The notes: generated from the sequence alone by a model not told the origin. A stretch of 64,000 nt of DNA from DASYKT01 sp963718105 (GCA_963718105.1 OY970352.1:4588001-4652000), one strand, 5' to 3'. Positions 46,851 to 54,849 are shown, numbered from the stretch's first letter. Numbers and translations: made by a program.

Positions 46851-48032
46851 ATGAAAGAAGCAGTAATTGTATCGGCCGTGCGCACGGCTGTGGGAAAAGC
46901 GCCGAAGGGCACTCTGAAAAATACGCGTCCGGATGATTTGGGCGCGGCGGCGATAAAGGAAGCGGTCGCGCGCGCCGAGGGCCTGGATGCCTCGCAAATA
47001 GAAGACGTGATCATGGGCTGTGCGTTTCCCGAAGCCGAGCAGGGCATGAACGTGGCGCGCACCGCCGCGATAGAAGCCGGGCTGCCGGTCGAAGTTTCGG
47101 CGATGACAGTGAACCGCTATTGTTCGTCGGGTTTGCAGACGATCGCGCTGGCGGCCGACCGCATTCGCACGGGCGGTGCTGAGGTGATCGTGGCCGGGGG
47201 GCTGGAAACGATGTCGATGATCCCGATGGGCGGAAACGTGGTGCGGCCAAATCCGAAACTGGTTGACACTTACCCGGACTATTATCTGAACATGGGATTG
47301 ACGGCGGAAAATCTGGCGCGGAAATACGAGATCACCCGCGAACAGGCCGATGAATTTTCGTTAGGCTCGCATCAGAAAGCCGCGGCGGCGATTGCTGCCG
47401 GAAGATTTAAAGACGAGATCGTGCCGATGAACGTCTATGTCGACGAGCTGGACGAGAAAGGCCGCGTGCGCCGCAAAGAGATCGTGTTTGACACGGACGA
47501 AGGCGTGCGCTACGACGCGACCATCGAAGGCCTGGCAAAACTTAAGCCCGCATTTCACGCAAAGGGAACCGTCACAGCCGGAAACGCTTCGCAAATGTCG
47601 GACGGCGCGGCGGCGGTCGTGGTGATGTCCGCCGAAAAAGCGCAAGCGATGGGGCTTGCTCCGCTGGCACGGTTCGTATCGTTTGCCACGGCCGGCTGCC
47701 TGCCGGAAGAGATGGGCATCGGACCGGTTTATGCGATCCCGAAAGCGCTGAAATTGGCAGGGCTAACCCTTGATGACATTGATGTTATCGAACTCAACGA
47801 GGCCTTTGCGGTGCAGGGATTGTCGGTCATCAAATTGCTGGAAATGAATCCGGAAAAGATCAATGTCAACGGCGGTGCGGTCGCGCTCGGCCACCCGCTG
47901 GGATGTACTGGAGCAAAATTGACAGCCTCGATACTGCAGGAAATGAAACGGCGCAACGCTCGCTACGGAATGGTGACGATGTGCGTGGGCGGCGGCATGG
48001 GCGCGGCGGGAATTTTTGAATTGATGAATTAA
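46851..48032 (+). CDS. fadA: Acetyl-CoA C-acyltransferase (thiolase)
   Basis: A 393-residue thiolase, cleaving 3-ketoacyl-CoA with CoA to acetyl-CoA and a shortened acyl-CoA. It has the N-terminal VIVSAVRTAVGKAPKGTLKN, the acylated nucleophile Cys91 in MTVNRYCSSGLQTIALAAD, the GGLETMSMIP loop, the His-bearing NGGAVALGHPLGCTGAKLTA near residue 345 and the second active-site Cys in VTMCVGGGMGAAGIF at the end. Length and order are those of degradative thiolases. Partner of the FadN-type enzyme at 38.9 kb; it lacks the palindromic operator seen there. Confidence 0.95.
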   Translation: MKEAVIVSAVRTAVGKAPKGTLKNTRPDDLGAAAIKEAVARAEGLDASQIEDVIMGCAFPEAEQGMNVARTAAIEAGLPVEVSAMTVNRYCSSGLQTIALAADRIRTGGAEVIVAGGLETMSMIPMGGNVVRPNPKLVDTYPDYYLNMGLTAENLARKYEITREQADEFSLGSHQKAAAAIAAGRFKDEIVPMNVYVDELDEKGRVRRKEIVFDTDEGVRYDATIEGLAKLKPAFHAKGTVTAGNASQMSDGAAAVVVMSAEKAQAMGLAPLARFVSFATAGCLPEEMGIGPVYAIPKALKLAGLTLDDIDVIELNEAFAVQGLSVIKLLEMNPEKINVNGGAVALGHPLGCTGAKLTASILQEMKRRNARYGMVTMCVGGGMGAAGIFELMN

Positions 48033-48097
48033 AGCAGAATTTAATATCAATCTAAAAATGCTCTTGCTTATAGGGCGTAAATAAAGACGGGAATGCA

Positions 48098-48202
48098 TTG
48101 TTCGTGTTAATTCGTGTGTTTTCGTGGTTCCAGTCCTAAGTTTTTTGGTTCCCTAAGACTAAGACCTGTAACCACGAAATCACACTAAAAAACACGAACA
48201 AA
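48098..48202. repeat. TTCGTGG/CCACGAA long hairpin element (copy B)
   Basis: GTTCGTGTTAATTCGTGTGT then TTTCGTGGTTCCAG on the left, GTAACCACGAAATCACACTA then AAAAACACGAACAA on the right, with an inner GTCCTAAG/CTAAGAC. It lies between the thiolase gene and a small secreted-protein gene. Confidence 0.7.
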
Positions 48203-48216
48203 ACTACAAATATTCA

Positions 48217-48612
48217 GTGGGAAATATATTACGCAAATCTTTGCAGCTATTTGTTTTGTTGAGTGTGCTGGCGCTTTCTTACTCAGCGGCGTTCGCGCAG
48301 AACCGGAATGTCCGCATCGACTTTCCGAGTAATACTTCGGAGGCGACAAAGAGCGGCGTGATCAAAGGCTACGAGACCGTTACTTATACCTTTCGCGTAA
48401 TGAAGGGACAGAGCGTGCGGGTGAAATTGACTTCGAGAAATCCTGTGTATTTCAGCGCGGGCGGCATAGGCCGCGCAATGCGATCGTGGGAAAGCAATGT
48501 CCGCAAGAACGGCGACTTTACGATAACCGTATTTCTGTTTCGCAATGCGGCGCGCCGCGGGGCACCGGCTAATTACTCACTCAATGTGCGGGCAGGGTGG
48601 ATCACTCCTTAA
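48217..48612 (+). CDS. Small secreted protein of unknown function
   Basis: A 131-residue protein with a signal peptide (LQLFVLLSVLALSYSAAFAQ). The start I use is GTG 48217, 14 bases downstream of a repeat and without a clear ribosome-binding site. The mature part, RIDFPSNTSEATKSGVIKGY, ETVTYTFRVMKGQSVRVKLT and NGDFTITVFLFRNAARRGAP, looks like a beta-sandwich of the pre-peptidase (PPC) kind, which is often attached to secreted enzymes; here it is alone. Function unknown. Confidence 0.6.
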   Translation: MGNILRKSLQLFVLLSVLALSYSAAFAQNRNVRIDFPSNTSEATKSGVIKGYETVTYTFRVMKGQSVRVKLTSRNPVYFSAGGIGRAMRSWESNVRKNGDFTITVFLFRNAARRGAPANYSLNVRAGWITP

Positions 48613-48625
48613 AGGTTAACCAGAT

Positions 48626-48688
48626 TGAAGAGAGAACCACCCCGTCGCGCCAAGCCGCGCCTCCCCTCCTTGATAAGGAGGGGAGCTT
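48626..48688. repeat. Fragment of the 203-bp element family
   Basis: AGAGAGAACCACCCCGTCGC followed by CCTCCTTGATAAGGAGGGGA is close to positions 3270-3318 inside the 203-bp element, including AGGAGGGGAG, but the 13-bp ends are missing. Confidence 0.55.
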
Positions 48689-48710
48689 TGAAACTACTTG
48701 AGTTTTTATT

Positions 48711-49208
48711 ATGAAAGCAGCTTTAATGATAATCGATATGCAGAAAGCATATTACGGCGGGCCAGGCGCTGCGCAGATGGACGCGGCGGCGGAGTATATC
48801 AATGCGGTCATTCCTTTTTTCCGTGAAAAAGGCTTACCGGTCATCTGGGTCTATAACCAGGATGAAGAAGACGGCGCGGTTCCGGGAAACGAGAATTATG
48901 AATTTATCGATTCACTTAAACCCGGGGAGGGCGACGTTAAAATAAATAAGACCTATGGGAACAGTTTTAACAAGACCGAAGCCGACAAGGTGTTGAAAGA
49001 TGCCGGGATTGACACGGTCGTGATGACAGGATTCTGCGCCGAGTATTGCGTTCTTTCGACATACCGCGGCGCAAAAGATCTGGATTATTTTCCGGTCCTG
49101 CTGAAAAACGGTATCGCCAGTGTCGCCAAAGAAAATAAAGAATTCGTAGAAAATATCAGCGAGACGGTCACTTATGGAGTGCTGCAGAAGATGATCAGCC
49201 AAGCTTGA
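48711..49208 (+). CDS. Isochorismatase-family cysteine hydrolase
   Basis: A 165-residue hydrolase of the isochorismatase-like (cysteine hydrolase) superfamily, which includes nicotinamidase, N-carbamoylsarcosine amidase and isochorismatase. The catalytic triad is present: Asp9 in ALMIIDMQKAYYGG, Lys in DVKINKTYGNSFNKT (near residue 83) and Cys in VVMTGFCAEYCVLSTYRGAK (near residue 113), with the typical cis-peptide region before it. Substrate unknown; size is that of the small single-domain members. Single gene, downstream of a repeat fragment. Confidence 0.88.
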   Translation: MKAALMIIDMQKAYYGGPGAAQMDAAAEYINAVIPFFREKGLPVIWVYNQDEEDGAVPGNENYEFIDSLKPGEGDVKINKTYGNSFNKTEADKVLKDAGIDTVVMTGFCAEYCVLSTYRGAKDLDYFPVLLKNGIASVAKENKEFVENISETVTYGVLQKMISQA

Positions 49209-49283
49209 TCTTAAACCTTCGGTGTCAGTAGCCCGGCCGTTAGTAAGGGCGCCCAAGCTTCAAGCTAAAAAAAGGAGAAGACC

Positions 49284-49766
49284 ATGTTTGTCGTACCTTC
49301 CACCGTACAAATGAATGCCCTATTGGGAAAAACCATTTCAGAAATATGCACGTGCAAATTTCACGATGCGAACATTAATCATTGCGCGCATTTTGTTAGT
49401 CATGTGATCGGATATCAATTCGGGTTCACCTGTTTCTCGATGACCGGGAAAGGAACAAAAGAAAAAAAGGCGAATATTCGTGTGCAGGAAGTATTTCCTA
49501 AATGTAAAAGCGTCGGGAAGTGGGCCGATAAACCGGCGACGCTAAAGAGCGGGTTGGTATTTATCACGCATAAAAACAACGTCAATCTGGCACAAAAGAA
49601 AATGGTAAATGTTCCGAAGAAACATATAGGCATATTTATCGGCGACAAAATATGGCACTATTCGAATACCCAGGACAAAGTTGTCACCCAAACACCTGAG
49701 CAGTTTAGCCATCACTATCCCGAACCGGGAACGACGATGTATTTCGGGGAATTTGTCGAAGGATAG
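49284..49766 (+). CDS. NlpC/P60-like or CHAP-like cysteine hydrolase candidate
   Basis: A 160-residue cytoplasmic-looking protein, AT-richer than its surroundings, preceded by a strong AAAGGAG. A Cys in ANINHCAHFVSHVIGYQFG at the N-end of a helix, and KHIGIFIGDKIWHYSNTQDK with the His on a strand, follow the Cys-His arrangement of NlpC/P60 and CHAP amidases. Six Cys are present. It lacks a signal peptide, so a toxin or bacteriocin-like role would need another export path. The family is inferred from motif geometry only. Confidence 0.45.
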   Translation: MFVVPSTVQMNALLGKTISEICTCKFHDANINHCAHFVSHVIGYQFGFTCFSMTGKGTKEKKANIRVQEVFPKCKSVGKWADKPATLKSGLVFITHKNNVNLAQKKMVNVPKKHIGIFIGDKIWHYSNTQDKVVTQTPEQFSHHYPEPGTTMYFGEFVEG

Positions 49767-49828
49767 CGCGATTGCGGTAATTGCAAGTCAGAAACCTGGT
49801 GAAGAGTCTAAGAGTCGGGATTAGTCGT

Positions 49829-49930
49829 ATGTTCGTGTTTTTTAGTGTGCTTTCGTGGTTCCAGTCTTAAACATAGATAACCAAAGACTTAAGACTGAAA
49901 CCACGAAAGCACACGAAGTAACACGAAAAC
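49829..49930. repeat. TTCGTGG/CCACGAA long hairpin element (copy C)
   Basis: GTTCGTGTTTTTTAGTGTGC then TTTCGTGGTTCCAG, mirrored by GAAACCACGAAAGCACACGA and AGTAACACGAAAA, with an inner AGTCTTAA/TTAAGACT pair. It occupies the first part of the 313-bp gap before the acyl-CoA dehydrogenase gene; the rest holds its promoter. Confidence 0.7.
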
Positions 49931-50015
49931 TGCACAACTTGATTTATCAACTTTAGGGACAAGCAGGAGTTTACCTTTACAGGCTACCCTCAAATAGAAT
50001 AAAACTTTATTTTTC

Positions 50016-50044
50016 TTGCTGAATGAGCGCTCATTCAGTATAAT
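50016..50044 (+). promoter_or_regulatory. Beta-oxidation promoter with TetR/FadR-type palindrome (site 2)
   Basis: CTGAATGAGCGCTCATTCAG at 50019-50038 is identical to the site at 38840. It is placed between -35 TTGCTG (50016-50021) and -10 TATAAT (50039-50044) with a 17-base spacer, so one repressor could close both promoters. Confidence 0.85.
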
Positions 50045-50080
50045 GTTCGTTATTAAAATAAGTTATTGATAAGGAAAACT

Positions 50081-51856
50081 ATGGAAGCGAAAATGGAAAA
50101 AGAATTTAAAAAAGGCGGCTCGTTTTTGATCGATGAAAGCGGCACCGCGGATGTTTTTACCCCCGAAGATCTCAGCGAAGAACAGCGGATGATCGGGGAA
50201 ACGACGCGTGAGTTTGTCGATACGGAAATTCATCCGAACCTGCCGGCGATGGAACAGCACGCCTGGGAAGTGGCGCGTGAACTGCTGAAAAAAGGCGGCG
50301 AATTGGGATTGCTGGGGGCCACCATTCCGGAAGAATACGGCGGGCTGGCGCTCGACCAGACGTCGGGCGTGGTGATCGCCGAAATGATGGGCCGCGCCGG
50401 CGGCTTCGGCACTACCTTTGGCGCGCAAACGTCGATCGGCTTGCTTCCGATACTTTATTTCGGTTCTGAAGAATTAAAGCAGGAATGGATACCGAAAATT
50501 ATTTCGGGCGAAGTAGTGACGGCATACTGCCTGACGGAAAGCGGTTCCGGTTCGGACGCGCTTGGCGCGAAGACGAACGCGAAGTTAAGCGAGGACGGCT
50601 CGACCTACACGCTTAACGGCGAAAAGATGTTCATCTCGAACGGCAGCTTTGCCGATGTCTATATCGTCTTTGCCAAGGTGGACGGCGAGAAGGAAAAATT
50701 CTCGGCCTTTGTGGTGGAGCGCAGCGAAAACTGCCATCCCGGAAACGAAGAGCATAAGATGGGCATCAAATCTTCGTCGACCACGCCGCTTATTTTGAGC
50801 GACGCGAAAATTCCGGCGACGAACCTGCTCGGCAACGTCGGCGACGGCGCCAAGATCGCTTTTAATATTCTGAACGTCGGGCGTTTTAAACTCGGCGCTT
50901 CGGTAACCGGCGGCGCAAAGCTCGCGATCCACGAGGCCGTTCGCTACGCTAATGAGCGCGAGCAATTCGGTAAAGCGATCTCAAGCTTTGGCGCTATCAA
51001 ACACAAGCTGGCGGAGATGGCGATCCGTACCTGGGTGGCGGAAAGCATCACGTATCGCACGGTCGGAATGATCGATGCACTGATCGGCGACGGTGCGGAC
51101 GGGCAGAAAAAATTGCAGTCGATCGAGGAGTATGCGGTCGAATCTTCGATCAACAAGGTCGCCTGTTCGGAAGCGCTTGATTATGTGGTGGATGAGATGG
51201 TGCAGATCTACGGCGGCTATGGCTACTCGGCGGATTACCCGGCGGAAAAAGCTTATCGCGATTCGCGCATCAACCGCATTTTCGAAGGCACTAATGAGAT
51301 CAACCGGATGCTGATCCCGGGCATGCTGATGAAGCGCGCGATGAAAGGCCAGTTGGGATTGATCCCGGCGGCCAAGGCGTTGATGGACGAAGTGATGAAC
51401 CCGGCGATGCCGAGTTTTGATGAGGACGAAACGGTATTGGCCGCCGAACTGAAACTTGCGGTAAATGCCAAGAAGGTCGCTCTGATGGTGCTTGGCACGG
51501 CGGCGCAAAAGTATATGATGAAACTGCAAAATCAGCAGGAAATTTTGCTCAATGCAGCGGATATCATTATCGACGCTTACCAGATGGAAACGGCGATCCT
51601 GCGCGCGCAGAAGCTGGCCGAAAAAGGTGATGCGGCCCGCGCAGTCGACATCGCCCAGGTTTTCTGCAACGACGCCATTCAGCGCATCGAGGCCAAAGCA
51701 AAAAATACCATCGCTGCCATGAGCGAAGGCGACGAGCTTCGAACCATGCTGGCCGCGTTGAAACGTTTTACGAAAAATAATTTTCCGGTGAACACCGTCG
51801 CCGCCCGCCAGCGCATCGCCGATACGCTGATCACGGCGAATAAATATACTTTCTGA
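50081..51856 (+). CDS. Acyl-CoA dehydrogenase
   Basis: A 591-residue flavoprotein oxidising acyl-CoA to trans-2-enoyl-CoA, the first step of beta-oxidation. It has the N-terminal helical domain (LSEEQRMIGETTREFVDTEI), GGELGLLGATIPEEYGGLAL, AYCLTESGSGSDALGAKTNA (FAD/substrate), FKLGASVTGGAKLAIHEAVR, and IYGGYGYSADYPAEKAYRDS with RIFEGTNEINRMLIPG, where the Glu is in the position of the catalytic base. An extra about 170-residue C-terminal region (AAKALMDEVMNPAMPSFDED onward) makes it longer than short-chain enzymes and resembles VLCAD-type proteins. I take ATG 50081 with AAGGAAAA upstream. Confidence 0.93.
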   Translation: MEAKMEKEFKKGGSFLIDESGTADVFTPEDLSEEQRMIGETTREFVDTEIHPNLPAMEQHAWEVARELLKKGGELGLLGATIPEEYGGLALDQTSGVVIAEMMGRAGGFGTTFGAQTSIGLLPILYFGSEELKQEWIPKIISGEVVTAYCLTESGSGSDALGAKTNAKLSEDGSTYTLNGEKMFISNGSFADVYIVFAKVDGEKEKFSAFVVERSENCHPGNEEHKMGIKSSSTTPLILSDAKIPATNLLGNVGDGAKIAFNILNVGRFKLGASVTGGAKLAIHEAVRYANEREQFGKAISSFGAIKHKLAEMAIRTWVAESITYRTVGMIDALIGDGADGQKKLQSIEEYAVESSINKVACSEALDYVVDEMVQIYGGYGYSADYPAEKAYRDSRINRIFEGTNEINRMLIPGMLMKRAMKGQLGLIPAAKALMDEVMNPAMPSFDEDETVLAAELKLAVNAKKVALMVLGTAAQKYMMKLQNQQEILLNAADIIIDAYQMETAILRAQKLAEKGDAARAVDIAQVFCNDAIQRIEAKAKNTIAAMSEGDELRTMLAALKRFTKNNFPVNTVAARQRIADTLITANKYTF

Positions 51857-51906
51857 AAAACAGTGAGTGGTTATAAAAGTCCGCAAAGCGGATGAAAGAG
51901 TTTAAC

Positions 51907-51984
51907 ACCAGGCGTCAGCCTGGTGCATAGACCATAATTAACATGGCCGCGCTCGACGAGAATTTTAATTCTCGTCGAGCGCGG
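51907..51984. terminator. Two consecutive hairpins after the acyl-CoA dehydrogenase gene
   Basis: CACCAGGC-GTCA-GCCTGGTG is followed by a second, perfect 38-bp palindrome at 51947-51984, whose 18-base arm CCGCGCTCGACGAGAATT is separated from its mirror image by two bases. Neither has a clean T-run, so termination is an inference. The rest of 51985-52105 is leader and ribosome-binding site of the next gene. Confidence 0.55.
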
Positions 51985-52105
51985 TCAATCTATGTGATGG
52001 CCTGCATTTTTGTATCAACCAATACGTAATTTGTGGCATCATAATGCTGCGACTTGCTTTACCCGATTTCAGGCGCGCTCTCCCGCGCTTTTTCAAGGAG
52101 AAAAA

Positions 52106-52549
52106 ATGAAAAAATTATTGATGGCCGGCGGCATTTTAGTGCTTGCTCTGTTCGTAAACGCGCAGGCTTTTGCCGCTTTAGTCGACGAAGGAGAGTTTCG
52201 TAATTCGAGCGGAAACACCATCGGTTACATGAAAGAAGACGGATCGGTACGAAATTCGTCGGGTAACACGATCGGGTATTTTAAATCCGACGGGTCGGTG
52301 CGCGATAAAAGCGGAAACTCGATCGGCTCGATAGAGAGCGACGGCAGCATCCGCGACAGCAGCGGCAACACCATCGGTAAGGTTGACCGGGACGGAAACG
52401 TTAGAAATAAGAGCGGCAATTCCATAGGAAAAGTCGACAGCGGCGGGTCGGTCAGAAACTCGAGCGGAAACTCGATCGGTTCGGCCAAAGGCATTTCGGC
52501 TGAACACGCGGCGGCCTTCTTCTTTTTCTTTTTTACTGAGTTAGTTTAG
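52106..52549 (+). CDS. Secreted beta-flower-type 17-residue repeat protein
   Basis: A 147-residue protein with a signal peptide (LMAGGILVLALFVNAQAFAA). The mature part consists of six tandem repeats of about 17 residues with the consensus V-R-N/D-x-S-G-N-T/S-I-G-x-x-x-x-D-G (for example SVRNSSGNTIGYFKSDG and SIRDSSGNTIGKVDRDG), ending in EHAAAFFFFFFTELV with a Phe run. This resembles proteins called 5-fold beta-flower, known in Bacteroidota, in which each repeat forms a beta hairpin. ATG 52106 follows AAGGAG by five bases; the frame opens earlier at 52010 without a start signal. The repeat is visible in the DNA as a minisatellite. Confidence 0.75.
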   Translation: MKKLLMAGGILVLALFVNAQAFAALVDEGEFRNSSGNTIGYMKEDGSVRNSSGNTIGYFKSDGSVRDKSGNSIGSIESDGSIRDSSGNTIGKVDRDGNVRNKSGNSIGKVDSGGSVRNSSGNSIGSAKGISAEHAAAFFFFFFTELV

Positions 52550-52605
52550 GAAATTTTGGCCACGAATTACACTAATAACACGAATAGATAGTTTATTATT
52601 GAACG

Positions 52606-53775
52606 GTGAAATACGATGTGATCATCATCGGCGGCGGTGCGGCCGGTTTGTTATGCGCCGCCCAGGCCGGCAAGCGCGGCCGCAAAACGATGGTTATAGA
52701 GCACAACGGCCAGGCCGGCCGAAAAATAATCATCTCCGGCGGCGGGCGCTGCAACTTTACAAATATCGAAACGGGCGCGGAAAATTTCGCATCTGAAAAT
52801 CCTCACTTCTGTAAATCAGCGCTGGCGCGCTATACGCCGGACGACTTTATCAAGCTCGTAAAAAAACATCGCATCGAATTTTATGAAAAAAAACTCGGGC
52901 AGCTTTTTTGCCGGGAGACTTCGCGGCTGATAGTGGAGATGCTTTTGAAGGAGTGCAAAGACGCGGGCGCAAAAATAATTACCGGCTGTGCGGTCAAAGA
53001 GGTAAGTAAAGGCCGTGAGTTTTTGCTCAGAACCGACAAAGGCGAATTTTCCTGTGACAGTCTGGTGGTGGCTTCGGGCGGGTTATCGTTTCCCAAGATC
53101 GGCGCCACGGCTTTCGGTTATGAAATTGCCAGGCAGTTCGGCTTGGCGCAGACGGAAACACGCCCGGCCTTAGTGCCTCTTATAACTGTAGGGAATAAAG
53201 ACTTTAAAAACCTGGCCGGGGTGTCAATCGATGCGGTAGTGGCAACTGTGTCTGGCGGAAAGCGCCGGTTTCGCGAAAATATCCTGTTCACACATCGCGG
53301 ACTTTCCGGGCCGGCCGTTTTGCAGATCTCAAATTATGCGGCGAGTGGTGAAGAGATCGCGATCGACCTGCTGCCGGATCTGGACGAGAGCGAGTTTGTC
53401 GAGACAGCGGCAAAAAGTGAGCGTACGCTGGAAAATTTTCTCAGTAAGTTTTTACCCAAACGTTTTTCGGAAGTTTTTGCGGCGCAAAATTTTTCGAATA
53501 AGGCGGTAAAAAAATTGACGAGGTCCGAGATAGAGTCGATCGCGGGCGACCTGAAAAACTGGCGGATAAAAGTTGCCGGCAACGAGGGTTACGATAAGGC
53601 GGAAGTCACGCTGGGCGGCATTTCAACCGACGAACTTTCTTCGCAGACAATGGAAGCGAAAAAAGTGCCGGGGCTTTATTTTATCGGTGAAGTGGTCGAT
53701 GTCACCGGCTGGCTGGGCGGTTATAATTTCCAGTGGGCCTGGGCGTCCGGATATGCCGCCGGGCAGTCGGCGTGA
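52606..53775 (+). CDS. HI0933-family FAD-dependent oxidoreductase (YhiN-like)
   Basis: A 389-residue flavoprotein of the HI0933/YhiN family. The FAD-binding VKYDVIIIGGGAAGLLCAAQ opens the protein (GTG start at 52606), followed by NGQAGRKIIISGGGRCNFTN, family signature, FCRETSRLIVEMLLKECKDA, VASGGLSFPKIGATAFGYEI, ENILFTHRGLSGPAVLQISN and the C-terminal GLYFIGEVVDVTGWLGGYNF with QWAWASGYAAGQSA. Typical length. The biochemical function of the family is unknown. It is a single gene, 56 bp after the beta-flower gene. Confidence 0.92.
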   Translation: MKYDVIIIGGGAAGLLCAAQAGKRGRKTMVIEHNGQAGRKIIISGGGRCNFTNIETGAENFASENPHFCKSALARYTPDDFIKLVKKHRIEFYEKKLGQLFCRETSRLIVEMLLKECKDAGAKIITGCAVKEVSKGREFLLRTDKGEFSCDSLVVASGGLSFPKIGATAFGYEIARQFGLAQTETRPALVPLITVGNKDFKNLAGVSIDAVVATVSGGKRRFRENILFTHRGLSGPAVLQISNYAASGEEIAIDLLPDLDESEFVETAAKSERTLENFLSKFLPKRFSEVFAAQNFSNKAVKKLTRSEIESIAGDLKNWRIKVAGNEGYDKAEVTLGGISTDELSSQTMEAKKVPGLYFIGEVVDVTGWLGGYNFQWAWASGYAAGQSA

Positions 53776-53839
53776 ATAGTGAGTAAGGAATAGCGAAGAA
53801 TGAATAGTGATCGAAGAGTCGGGCTTTGAAGAGTAACTA

Positions 53840-54379
53840 ATGGAAATAAAAAAGGACGTCTTGGAGCCGTTGCCCAGTTTTTCGCGGGAGATCGGTTATT
53901 ACCTGGCGGCGTGGGATAAAGCGCGGGCATACACCCGCCGGCTTGTCGAAGATCTCAGCCCGGAAGAGCTGGCGCGCAGAGTTTTACCGGGCATGCATTC
54001 GATCGGCGCGCTGACGCTGCACCTGGGCGAGGCGGAATTTTACTGGATGCAGTTAGTGGTGGCGAAGAGAGAGGTAAGCGAAGAGGAAAAGAAATTTGCT
54101 CACTTTTGTGACACCCTGGAAGCTGACTTTGATAGGGGATATACTGCTGAGTATTGTCTGGACAGGCTCGAGAGAATCTCGCAGATGACCCATGAACTTT
54201 TACTTGAGAAAACCGACGCGGACCTGGAAGCGCTGCACTTGCGTGACGATTTTGGTGAACCTGTGGAGCTAAACTTGCGTTCTATTTTGCAGCGGATGAT
54301 AAACCATGAGGCTCATCACTGCGGGCAGATCGCGATGATAAAACGCCTTTTACGGGGAGGGGAGACGGCAACAAAATGA
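53840..54379 (+). CDS. DinB-family metalloprotein
   Basis: A 179-residue four-helix-bundle protein of the DinB superfamily. Metal-binding His are in LPGMHSIGALTLHLGEAEFY (about residue 62) and INHEAHHCGQIAMIKRLLRG (about residue 158), the latter being the strongly conserved C-terminal motif HxxHHxGQ. Different from the DinB gene at 41.4 kb in sequence, so not a recent duplication. It overlaps the following cupin gene by four bases (ATGA), so the two form a coupled pair. Function unassigned. Confidence 0.88.
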   Translation: MEIKKDVLEPLPSFSREIGYYLAAWDKARAYTRRLVEDLSPEELARRVLPGMHSIGALTLHLGEAEFYWMQLVVAKREVSEEEKKFAHFCDTLEADFDRGYTAEYCLDRLERISQMTHELLLEKTDADLEALHLRDDFGEPVELNLRSILQRMINHEAHHCGQIAMIKRLLRGGETATK

Positions 54380-54693
54380 GCGGCAAATATCGCATTGAAA
54401 AATGGACGGCTTCCGATGCCCCGAGCGGAAAGGCTTTGCGTACGCAGATGGAGGCCGATGGGTACAGCGTCTTTGAATGGAGCGACCGTCCGGGCATCAC
54501 TTACGGCATGCATCAGCACGAGGACGACCAGTCACATTGCATCATCAGCGGGCAGATAGAATTTACCGTGGAAAATGAAGGCACTTTTATTCTCGGCCCG
54601 GGCGACCGCGATTTCCTGCCCGCCGGAACGCAGCATGCGGCGCGCGTCGTCGGTGAAGAGGTGGTCTTTTATTTGATAGGAGCGAAAAATTAA
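54376..54693 (+). CDS. Cupin-domain protein
   Basis: A 105-residue single-domain cupin. The first motif GMHQHEDDQSHCIISGQIEF (G-x5-HxH-x-E pattern, here H-x-H plus Glu) and the second FILGPGDRDFLPAGTQHAAR form the metal site at residues about 46-85, and the end VGEEVVFYLIG completes the barrel. Small cupins of this sort are isomerases, dioxygenases or ligand-binding parts. Coupled to the upstream DinB gene. A 33-bp hairpin element starts directly at its stop codon. Confidence 0.88.
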   Translation: MSGKYRIEKWTASDAPSGKALRTQMEADGYSVFEWSDRPGITYGMHQHEDDQSHCIISGQIEFTVENEGTFILGPGDRDFLPAGTQHAARVVGEEVVFYLIGAKN

Positions 54694-54771
54694 AACGGTT
54701 CAGAGTTCAAGCTTTAGCTTGTCTTCGATCTTAGGAATAAGACAAGCTGAAGCTTGAACTCTGAACCGTTT
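54693..54771. repeat. Hairpin element with 33-bp inverted repeat (copy B)
   Basis: Arms 54693-54725 and 54739-54771 pair at 32 of 33 positions; AAACGGTTCAGAGTTCAAGC begins the left arm. Length, loop size and position (right at a gene's stop codon, between convergent genes) equal those of the copy at 13922-14000. Confidence 0.8.
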
Positions 54772-54788
54772 ATCCCGGCAAAGCCATT

Positions 54789-54824
54789 AAAAATAGAAAG
54801 CCGCGGCGAATATTCACCGCGGCT
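54789..54824 (-). terminator. Intrinsic terminator of glycine-zipper gene 2
   Basis: AGCCGCGG (54799-54806) and CCGCGGCT (54817-54824) form the stem, and TTCTATTTTT follows on the minus strand. Confidence 0.8.
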
Positions 54825-54849
54825 CTTGTTTCGCAAACTAATTGGAGGA

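Noticed and set aside
50981..51886. A 301-codon minus-strand frame inside the acyl-CoA dehydrogenase gene
   Set aside because: Antisense shadow. It overlaps the catalytic region of the true gene and shows no known domain.
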